Source: Deltaproteobacteria bacterium
GTDB lineage: Bacteria; Desulfobacterota; Desulfobacteria; Desulfobacterales; SURF-7
DNA length: 5,655 nucleotides
Reading direction: 5' to 3'
NCBI GenBank assembly: GCA_019307665.1
Contig: JAFDJC010000212.1
Span: forward strand, 4,306 to 9,960
A program made the translations under genes and the position numbers. The number at the start of each line of letters is the position of its first letter. Position 1 is the stretch's first letter. Positions 1 to 5,655 of the stretch are shown piece after piece. The notes beneath the pieces are model-generated. The model ran no database searches and was not told the DNA's origin. It saw nothing but the letters and a program-made list of their open reading frames with translations.

Positions 1-131
1 GGCCACCCCCATTACAACCTATTGAAAATATATGAATTTCAAAGAACCGTAATTGCCTTCTCTGTTTATATTTCCAAAAACTAATCGGAAAATATTTATG
101 ATAATCACTATAATAGGACTGCAATTTGAAA

Positions 132-373
132 CTATGAGAAATGAGGAGGACAGATGAGATTGTCTTCTTGATAAATTTCAACCCATTCTTTAAGTATTTT
201 ATATCATAACTTATAGGATATTTTAAATTAGGTGGATATATTCAATATTCAGGATTGCCACATGCAATAATGATTTTATCTTTGCGTTTTTCCTCAATTC
301 TTTTTGTTAAAACAATTTTATTGTTTATTTTAATAAAAGATAACAGGTTGGATTCATAAACGTTACCTTGTTT
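132..373 (-). pseudogene. Possible decayed coding remnant, minus strand
   Basis: No intact gene is present, but on the minus strand one frame is open from 373 to 245 (43 codons after a TAA at 376-374). It reads like protein, for example IVLTKRIEEKRKDKIIIACG, then meets a TGA at 244-242 and stays open again to base 1. A neighbouring frame carries a protein-like stretch, KILKEWVEIYQED (about 200-162), ending in a TAG at 134-132. Reading across one stop and one frameshift near 204 gives a continuous protein-like tail. There is no ATG in the first frame and no family that I recognise. In 28% GC DNA an open run of this length is mildly unusual, but it could be chance. Confidence 0.25.
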
Positions 374-409
374 TTATATAGAACGCTTTTGTTTTTTTTA
401 TTTTTTTAG

Positions 410-441
410 CAAAACCCGCTGAGAAGCTGTTCGGCTTCCGG
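410..441 (-). terminator. Weak candidate terminator downstream of res
   Basis: In the minus-strand transcript, about 70 bases past the res stop, CCGGAAGC (441 to 434) can pair with GCTTC (427 to 423) and, across a four-base TCAG bulge, with CGG (418 to 416), around a CGAACA loop. It is followed by GTTTTG (415 to 410). The stem is imperfect and the U run is only four bases, so this is a poor intrinsic terminator at best. It is the only convincing hairpin in the flank. Confidence 0.35.
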
Positions 442-508
442 TATTAATGATTAATCCAGTACAAGCTACATCTCCAACCGATTTAGTTCAACATCACCAA
501 TATACCTA

Positions 509-3190
509 TTACCGATATTCATTAAATCCTTTTATCAATTCATTGAAACTCTTTGGCTTATATTTATTAAAACTCTCTTCATCCACAAAAACAAAATCAT
601 ATTTAATTGCGACTTGCGTTTTGTTAATATCGATACACCACTGTTTTAAACGTTCCATTTTCAAAGGCACATCCATATCCTCAAGCCCTTTGGTTTCAAT
701 GATATACACTTCCTGATCCGAAGTTTTTACTATAAAGTCAGGATAATAGTTGGAGATATCGCCATCGGCATTGACATAATCGATCTTAAAATGAACCGCC
801 ATATAATTTTTTACATAGGATATGATATCGTCGCTTTGTTCAAGGAATGCAGCAAACTCTAATTCCAGACGACTGTCTCCGATGATTTTATTAAAAATAC
901 TTTTTTTGGGTATAATATATCCCTGCTCTTTAACAACAAATGGTCGTGTCTTTCTTAATTTGATAAAATCCCGAATTTCTGCGTTTCCCCTGTCTTGAAC
1001 AGTCAAATCATTAATCTGTTTTTTGAACGCCTCCACTAAGGTTTTAATAGCTTCCAGTTCGGACAAATTGCGCAGGGTGTTCAAGTCGTCAAGATCAACA
1101 GGTTTTTCAAACAGTTCATCCTGGATAAAATATTTCACTTTGCCATACAATACATCGTACCCGCTGACCAGCCTTAGATCTTTCATGATGGTTTGCGTAA
1201 AATACCCCACCACGGAACGGTAATCCGTAACATTCCCCGGATCAAGAATAGTTGTATGGTTGATCTCCCCGGTGGTGATGTCTCTAAAAACGATTTCACG
1301 TTGTTCATCAATGGTGAACGTTTTATATTCAACTTTCTTATGATCGAAATGCCTGGCATCCAAGCTATCGAGGTTTTTATATTCCCGGTATACCCTTGGT
1401 GTTAAAACCGGTATTTCGATATCAAGCTGTTCAATGTCCTTGTTGGTATTTTCATTGTCAATTTCAACAATAATCGGCGTTTTGGGCTGGGTGCCTTCTC
1501 CCATGGCCTTCCGTTCCAGTTCAACCCCTTCAGACTGAATGGATTCTACAAAATCCATAAAGGCATCGGTACCCACAACACTAACATATTCTTCCACATC
1601 GTTTCCGGGATACATCTTTCTCAAGCCCCGGCCCAATGTCTGCTCGGGTAAAATATTGCTTTTGGCTGCATATGGCCGCAAGCCTACAATGGTGGTTACA
1701 TTTTTTACATCCCAGCCCTCTTTAAGCATCAATACAGAAACAATTGCCTTAAAAGGACTGTCCCAACCGTCAATTTCATTGGATTGTTTTCGTAGCTTCT
1801 CAAGTTCCTCTTTTTTTTTGCCACTGACTGCTTCGCTGATTTCACCGTTGTTTTTGGTGTGAATGACAAGCACGGCATCTTTTAAATCAGGATAGGTGGT
1901 TTCCAGGTATTCAGCCACATCATCACAGTTTTTGGTATCATCGGTCATTACAAAGAGAATGGCTTTTTTTTCCAGTTTTTTATGTTCTTCATAGGTTTTG
2001 CGCCATTCTTCAATCCCCAAATTCAGGTAATCGGCATATTTTTCCGTGTATTTGGAACTCTGCCGCTCACTCAACTTTGCCCGGCTGGCGGAATCGGGCA
2101 GCACCGGATGTTTGACCACATTCTGCCAAATCGCCTCCACCAGCGGATAATCAGAGACAGTTTGCACAAAAATTGCTCCGTTGTTGTGTTTCGGAGTGGC
2201 TGTCATGTCCACCTGAAGGGAAAGAAATGTGTCCTTATGTTTCAGCCGGTTGTGAATATCCTCAATGGATTTAAACCATGCCAGACGGCTGTCATGAATA
2301 TGATGCGCTTCATCATTGAGCACCACCAGCTCATCAATATCACGGACAATATCCCCCAAGTCGACCTTTGAATCCGTGGTTGCACCTGTGGGACGCTTCC
2401 CCAGGAAATAATCCATGGTATTGTCATCATCAAAGGAGGGATCAATATCATTACCCGTATAAACCCGGTGAATATTGGTCAGAAATATATTGCCGGTCTT
2501 GTGCGTCACATTCACATCGTCCTGAATATGCAGGGTCAGTTGAAAATCATCATGCCAGTTGCGACCTTCAAAACCATTGTCCGGCAGTACCGGGTCTTCG
2601 AAAAATATCCTCAGTCCGTCAAAATCGGTTCGAATCCGGTCCAGGACAATGATGTTCGGCGTGATTAAAAGAAAATTCCGGGCAAGTTCCGAATCCGGTT
2701 CATATAGCTTGTGAAAATAGGCCCACGCCAGCACCAGGCTCATCACCTTGGTTTTGCCGGTACCGGTGGCCATTTTGATAACAAAGCGCCTCCACGATTC
2801 ATCAAACATCCCGGCAGATACCGCACCTGATGAGTCAAAACGGAGCATGTCATATTTGTCTTTAACACTGATGACATCATACAGATAGATAATGCTTTCA
2901 ATGGCTTCCTGCTGGGCAAAATAATATTGAAATATCGCTACAGTGCCGTCTGTTTTTGGCAGCATATGCTCACGATGGAACCACCAGTTGAGCAATGAAA
3001 TGCTGGTGTCTGATGCACCGTCATAGCCGCTGTCCCGCCATGATTTTATCTTTTTTCGCAATTCATGCACCAACGGCGGCAATAATTTTTCATAGGAGGA
3101 TTCACGCAATGCTTCATCTGCCGGGAACCACCGTACGTCAGGGTTGAGAACCGCATGGGGAGAATCCGGGAAATCAGAATGTAGCGCCAT
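509..3190 (-). CDS. res: Type III-like restriction endonuclease Res subunit (SF2 DEAH helicase plus PD-(D/E)xK nuclease)
   Basis: An intact 893-residue ATP-dependent restriction subunit, expected to act in the cytoplasm with Mod, hydrolysing ATP to communicate along DNA between unmethylated sites and then cleaving. Superfamily 2 motifs appear in order: Walker A ATGTGKT (141-147), motif Ia-like LLITPNIIVLDRIR (174-187), DEAH inside LNDEAHHIHD (291-300), motif III TAT (330-332), LMLKEGWDVKNVTTIVGLRP (487-506), and motif VI EQTLGRGLRK (516-525). A C-terminal nuclease domain follows: RLELEFAAFL (774-783), PDF (817-819) and ETKG (832-835) give the PD-x(n)-ExK metal site. EcoP1I/EcoP15I Res proteins are, from memory, somewhat longer (about 970 residues). 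The LNDEAHH form recalls a restriction family named BPTD_3080, which I could not check. The ATG at 3190 overlaps the preceding stop and has a good Shine-Dalgarno. An A9 run encodes K458-K460, and the nuclease-coding end is AT-rich. All motifs needed for activity are present. Confidence 0.95.
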   Translation of the reverse strand: MALHSDFPDSPHAVLNPDVRWFPADEALRESSYEKLLPPLVHELRKKIKSWRDSGYDGASDTSISLLNWWFHREHMLPKTDGTVAIFQYYFAQQEAIESIIYLYDVISVKDKYDMLRFDSSGAVSAGMFDESWRRFVIKMATGTGKTKVMSLVLAWAYFHKLYEPDSELARNFLLITPNIIVLDRIRTDFDGLRIFFEDPVLPDNGFEGRNWHDDFQLTLHIQDDVNVTHKTGNIFLTNIHRVYTGNDIDPSFDDDNTMDYFLGKRPTGATTDSKVDLGDIVRDIDELVVLNDEAHHIHDSRLAWFKSIEDIHNRLKHKDTFLSLQVDMTATPKHNNGAIFVQTVSDYPLVEAIWQNVVKHPVLPDSASRAKLSERQSSKYTEKYADYLNLGIEEWRKTYEEHKKLEKKAILFVMTDDTKNCDDVAEYLETTYPDLKDAVLVIHTKNNGEISEAVSGKKKEELEKLRKQSNEIDGWDSPFKAIVSVLMLKEGWDVKNVTTIVGLRPYAAKSNILPEQTLGRGLRKMYPGNDVEEYVSVVGTDAFMDFVESIQSEGVELERKAMGEGTQPKTPIIVEIDNENTNKDIEQLDIEIPVLTPRVYREYKNLDSLDARHFDHKKVEYKTFTIDEQREIVFRDITTGEINHTTILDPGNVTDYRSVVGYFTQTIMKDLRLVSGYDVLYGKVKYFIQDELFEKPVDLDDLNTLRNLSELEAIKTLVEAFKKQINDLTVQDRGNAEIRDFIKLRKTRPFVVKEQGYIIPKKSIFNKIIGDSRLELEFAAFLEQSDDIISYVKNYMAVHFKIDYVNADGDISNYYPDFIVKTSDQEVYIIETKGLEDMDVPLKMERLKQWCIDINKTQVAIKYDFVFVDEESFNKYKPKSFNELIKGFNEYR
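1811..1819 (-). repeat. A9 homopolymer inside the res coding sequence
   Basis: Nine consecutive T on the plus strand, read as nine A on the coding strand, encode exactly K458, K459 and K460 between a glycine and two glutamates. It lies between the helicase motif III region and motif V. Runs of this length are prone to slippage during replication or transcription; a one-base change would truncate Res before motif VI and the nuclease. A shorter A8 run lies at 1964-1971 in the same gene. Confidence 0.85.
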
Positions 3191-4011
3191 TATTGTTTTC
3201 CTCCCTCAATCTTTTTTATGGTTGTATCTTCGGTTAACAGTTTCATCTGGCTGATGGCGATCCTGTTCAATTTAGTCAGTCTCTCCTGTTGGGGAGAGCC
3301 TTCATTGATAAACAGTGCATTGAGATTTTCCAGATTGGATAGACAGACCAATTGGGATACATTTGCATAATCCCTGATATTTCCTTTTTTGTCCGGATTT
3401 TCTCCCTGCCACTGTTTTGCAGTTTTACCAAAAAGGGCCATATTGAGGATATCGGCTTCAGACGCATAAACAAAATTAATTTGACGCTTTGATAATTCAG
3501 GCGGAATGAGATTCTCTTTGATAGCATCGGTATGGATGCGATAGTTGATTTTGGCCAGATTGCGTTTTATGTCCCAGCCAAGCTGTTTTTGTTCTTCATC
3601 TTTAAGCCGCTGAAACTCCTTGATGAGATATATTTTAAACTCTGCACTGATCCACATCCCAAATTCAAAGGCAATATCTTTGTGGGCATAAGTACCGCCG
3701 TATCTGCCTGCTTTTGCCTTCAATCCTATGGCATTTGTTTTAGCCGCCCATTCTTTAACGCTGATCTTATAGCTGTTCAAGCCCGCCTGACTTTTAATTA
3801 TGGCATATTCGCCATAATTAAAATCAGGGTTATAAATGCGCTCCCATATTCCCAGAAATTCGACTGTATTCCTGTTTCTCAGCCAGTCTGAAATAAAAAA
3901 GTCTCCATCTTTTGCTTTGAGCATATCAGTCAGAGAGATGTAGTCTTCGTCATTGACTGAAATAATGGTTATTTCCGTATGTTCAACCCTGATTTTTTTT
4001 ATCTGTTTCAT
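3190..4011 (-). CDS. KilA-N domain protein embedded between mod and res
   Basis: A 273-residue protein of unproven function. The first ~135 residues match the KilA-N pattern: YISLTDMLKAK (24-34), a DFFISDWLRNR segment (37-47), SVKEWAAKT (84-92), and the signature GRYGGTYAHKDIAFEFGMW (102-120) followed by an amphipathic helix ending in FQRLKDE (133-139). KilA-N is a DNA-binding domain known mainly from phage and large DNA virus proteins. The C-terminal half (about 140-273) is mostly charged and probably helical; it contains SKRQINFVYASEADILNMAL (174-193), which I do not recognise as a catalytic motif. There is no signal peptide or membrane segment, so it is probably cytoplasmic. The ATG at 4011 is supported by GAGG seven bases upstream and by overlap with the mod stop (ATGA). 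Its stop overlaps the res start (TAATG). This placement argues for stoichiometric co-expression with the restriction enzyme, for example as an accessory DNA-binding subunit or a regulator; that role is inference. Confidence 0.93.
   Translation of the reverse strand: MKQIKKIRVEHTEITIISVNDEDYISLTDMLKAKDGDFFISDWLRNRNTVEFLGIWERIYNPDFNYGEYAIIKSQAGLNSYKISVKEWAAKTNAIGLKAKAGRYGGTYAHKDIAFEFGMWISAEFKIYLIKEFQRLKDEEQKQLGWDIKRNLAKINYRIHTDAIKENLIPPELSKRQINFVYASEADILNMALFGKTAKQWQGENPDKKGNIRDYANVSQLVCLSNLENLNALFINEGSPQQERLTKLNRIAISQMKLLTEDTTIKKIEGGKQ
3200..3205 (-). promoter_or_regulatory. Ribosome binding site of res
   Basis: The minus strand reads GGGAGG followed by a nine-base spacer (AAAACAATA) and the ATG at 3190. 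It sits within the final codons of the KilA-N gene, whose TAA shares its last base with the res ATG (TAATG). The strong site supports this start and suggests that res can be initiated efficiently on the polycistronic mRNA. Confidence 0.8.
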
Positions 4012-5654
4012 ACCGTCACCTCAATAATCTTCATGGTATCATTGCCGAAAATATCCACTACCTTGATCGCGATTTTCCGTCTTCCCGGACGGCATTCCTG
4101 GAATACACTTTTCAGCTCCAGGGTCCGGTCTTTTTTGGTGCGGAAGGACTGCCATTCATTTTCAAATACAAAATCACCTGTCCAGACCTCTTCCGGTTCT
4201 CCGGTATCTTCGTTCACCACACGAACGATCTCCCGCTTGGATTCAAAGTCATAATCCACGGCCCAGTAATCGATCCAATCGGTCCATTGCTTTGTCAGTG
4301 TCTCTCTCGTAACAATACCGTTTTTATCTTTGCTGATCTTTACCACCTGGCCTTTGTCCACAATCACCTTGCTTTTGCCCTTTTTCAGGCTTTCATCTGC
4401 GCCCTCGGCATCCTGGGAGTAAAAGACGGAAAAGTCGGTCAATTCAACCGCGATGTGGTTTTTCTTTTTGCCTTTGCCTAAATGCGGCTTGACTTCGATG
4501 AACGACACATCATGAAATACAACCTGGTTTTTCTCAACCGCACGTTTATCAAATACATCACGGGGAATGTATTTCATGGCCAAATCAATGCCCTTGTTTT
4601 TCGCCTCTTCCTGGATATTGGGAAACAGCCCCATCTCAAATTCAAATCCGAGAATATCCACACGGGTGATATGCTTCTGACGGCATTCCAGGATAATCTC
4701 CTCCACGAATAAACGGGTGACCGGCAGGTTTACCGGTCCAACGGCTACCATGCGCCCGGCTTTTTTTCCCTGGAAGGTATTGAACTGGTTAACGCTTTCG
4801 GCCCGGTTGGCGTGGAGAATGAGATTAAGAAAATCTTTTTCCTTTGCCTCCAGTTGCTGCTGTTTTTCCTGCTCGCGCAGGTTGGGGTTTACGCCGATAT
4901 AGTGTTGGCGCTCGTATTTACCGAGATTGAGAATTTCAAAGGCCCGCCAGCTTTTGTTTTCGCTTTTAAGCTGCCGCTGCACGCCGATCATGCGCTTACG
5001 GGTGGTATGAATAGCGAATTTTCCCAGATCGGAGCCGATCCATTTGCGACCTAATTTTTCAGCCACTGATAAAGTTGTGCCGGAGCCGCAGAAGAAGTCG
5101 GCAACGAGGTCGTTTTCGTTGGAGGAAGCTCGGATGATACGTTCGAGGAGGGCTTCGGGTTTTTGGGTGGGGTAGCTCACCCGTTCATCTGCGACTGCAT
5201 TTACATCGTAGATATCTGCCCATATATCTCCAACTTGATTTCCTTTGGATTCATCGAAATACCGTTTTAATCGTGGCATTCCAGAAGATGTAAAGACTAT
5301 ACGATTTTCTATCAAACCGGTGTTAATTCTGTCTTGACTCCATATCCAATGTTTGCCAGAAGGTGGCTCAATTACCTTATCACCAAACTGTCGAGCTTCC
5401 CCCTGTCCCTTCTGTGTGAAATCCCATAATCCATAATTCCGCCCAGTTTCTTTTTCGACTTGATTGTAATGACTTTTTTTATAGGATTCGGGATGAGGTA
5501 AAAATTGAGGGTGAAATTTTGAAGCGGTATTTTTTCCATATAGTATGATGGAATCATGTATATTTCCAAACGACTTACTCTGAGATTTACTTACTCTGGT
5601 TTTTTGCCAAATCAAATTGCATTTAAATAAATGCTTTCCAAATACTTCATCCAA
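4008..5654 (-). CDS. mod: Type III-like DNA adenine methyltransferase Mod subunit, 5'-truncated by window edge
   Basis: This is the C-terminal 548 residues of a beta-class N6-adenine DNA methyltransferase, which would transfer a methyl group from S-adenosylmethionine to an adenine in the recognition site. Seen: motif X-like YPTQKPEALL (residues 161-170 of this fragment), the AdoMet-binding motif I DFFCGSGTT (186-194), GSDLG (207-211), and a lysine/glutamate/glutamine-rich stretch near 257-275. In the beta class the catalytic DPPY motif lies before the target-recognition domain and motif I, so it should be just outside the window. The first codon here is TTG, read as leucine inside the gene (LDEVFG resembles the conserved segment that follows DPPY), not a start. 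Residues about 1-144 would hold the target-recognition region and are unusually AT-rich. After motif I about 350 residues follow, including a C-terminal part rich in aromatic and charged residues (WTDWIDYW at 457-464, FGNDTM at 536-541) that has no assigned function. Its TGA stop overlaps the next gene. The methyltransferase call is firm; the subtype rests on the downstream res gene. Confidence 0.93.
   Translation of the reverse strand: MDEVFGKHLFKCNLIWQKTRVSKSQSKSFGNIHDSIILYGKNTASKFHPQFLPHPESYKKSHYNQVEKETGRNYGLWDFTQKGQGEARQFGDKVIEPPSGKHWIWSQDRINTGLIENRIVFTSSGMPRLKRYFDESKGNQVGDIWADIYDVNAVADERVSYPTQKPEALLERIIRASSNENDLVADFFCGSGTTLSVAEKLGRKWIGSDLGKFAIHTTRKRMIGVQRQLKSENKSWRAFEILNLGKYERQHYIGVNPNLREQEKQQQLEAKEKDFLNLILHANRAESVNQFNTFQGKKAGRMVAVGPVNLPVTRLFVEEIILECRQKHITRVDILGFEFEMGLFPNIQEEAKNKGIDLAMKYIPRDVFDKRAVEKNQVVFHDVSFIEVKPHLGKGKKKNHIAVELTDFSVFYSQDAEGADESLKKGKSKVIVDKGQVVKISKDKNGIVTRETLTKQWTDWIDYWAVDYDFESKREIVRVVNEDTGEPEEVWTGDFVFENEWQSFRTKKDRTLELKSVFQECRPGRRKIAIKVVDIFGNDTMKIIEVTV
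4019..4022 (-). promoter_or_regulatory. Ribosome binding site of the KilA-N gene
   Basis: On the minus strand GAGG (part of GAGGTGA, 4022 to 4016) lies seven bases before the ATG at 4011, inside the last codons of mod. Together with the ATGA stop/start overlap this fixes the start and indicates termination-reinitiation coupling from mod. Confidence 0.75.
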
Positions 5655-5655
5655 A

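Larger units (their letters stand above)
1..508. other. AT-rich flank without an intact gene
   Basis: This region lies downstream of the operon. Bases 1-420 are 28% GC by count (118/420), far below the operon. It holds the candidate terminator at 410-441, a T-rich tract on the plus strand at 387-407 (runs of 4, 8 and 7 T broken by G and A), a short ATTAAT-G-ATTAAT repeat at 443-455, and the possible decayed frame described separately. I see no tRNA, CRISPR repeat, insertion-sequence end or convincing promoter. It may be the edge of the transferred island. Confidence 0.6.

Noticed and set aside
53..157. Plus-strand frame of 34 codons starting at a TTG
   Set aside because: No Shine-Dalgarno, no family resemblance, and it competes with minus-strand frames in the same AT-rich DNA; not supportable as a gene.
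144..171. AGGAGG followed four bases later by ATG on the plus strand
   Set aside because: The frame is only five codons (ATG AGA TTG TCT TCT TGA). With nothing downstream on that strand to regulate, it is probably a chance match.
361..407. AACGTT...AACG pairing before a T-rich tract as a plus-strand terminator
   Set aside because: Only about four base pairs around a long loop, and no plus-strand gene upstream for it to end.
447..716. Open plus-strand frame of 89 codons at the 3' end of res
   Set aside because: It lies mostly antisense to the nuclease domain of res, which has clear PD...ETK motifs; it has no recognisable family and is a shadow frame.
1982..2371. Plus-strand open frame of 129 codons
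   Set aside because: It is antisense to the helicase core (DEAH and motif III); the residue pattern is explained by the real gene on the other strand.
3532..3891. Plus-strand open frame of 119 codons, cysteine- and phenylalanine-rich
   Set aside because: It is antisense to the conserved KilA-N signature, so it is a shadow of that gene.
5652..5654. TTG as the start codon of the methyltransferase
   Set aside because: The protein would lack the catalytic DPPY motif, and the local residues match an internal conserved segment; the gene simply runs off the right edge.

Overview
The window holds most of a type III-like restriction-modification operon on the minus strand, read from right to left: a DNA adenine methyltransferase (mod, its N-terminal part cut off by the right edge), a KilA-N domain protein, and a helicase-nuclease restriction subunit (res). 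The three genes are packed with no gaps. The mod stop and the KilA-N start share an ATGA (4008-4011), and the KilA-N stop and the res start share a TAATG at 3190. Each downstream gene has a clear Shine-Dalgarno sequence inside the end of the gene before it, so the three should be co-transcribed and translationally coupled. The promoter must lie to the right of the window.

How the parts work together: Mod should recognise a short asymmetric site and methylate an adenine in it. Res should use ATP and its SF2 motor domain to communicate along DNA between unmethylated sites, then cut with its C-terminal PD-(D/E)xK nuclease. The KilA-N protein is not part of the textbook two-gene type III system. 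It carries a DNA-binding domain best known from phage and large DNA virus proteins, and its tight overlap with both neighbours suggests a dedicated accessory or regulatory role, which is not shown by the sequence.

Composition is mosaic by direct count. The mod segment 5221-5640, which spans the target-recognition region, is 36% GC, while the adjoining motif I segment 5041-5220 is 52% GC. The last 420 bases of the res region (541-960, nuclease domain) are 33% GC, against about 49% in sampled helicase lines. The left flank 1-420 is 28% GC. This fits horizontal transfer and module exchange.

Left of res (1-508) there is no intact gene. There is a weak candidate terminator near 410-441, a long A/T homopolymer tract, and faint signs of a decayed minus-strand reading frame. 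The organism cannot be named with confidence. It is a bacterium with moderate GC (roughly low to mid 40s overall) and normal Shine-Dalgarno use; a Gram-negative lineage such as Desulfobacterota would fit but is a guess.
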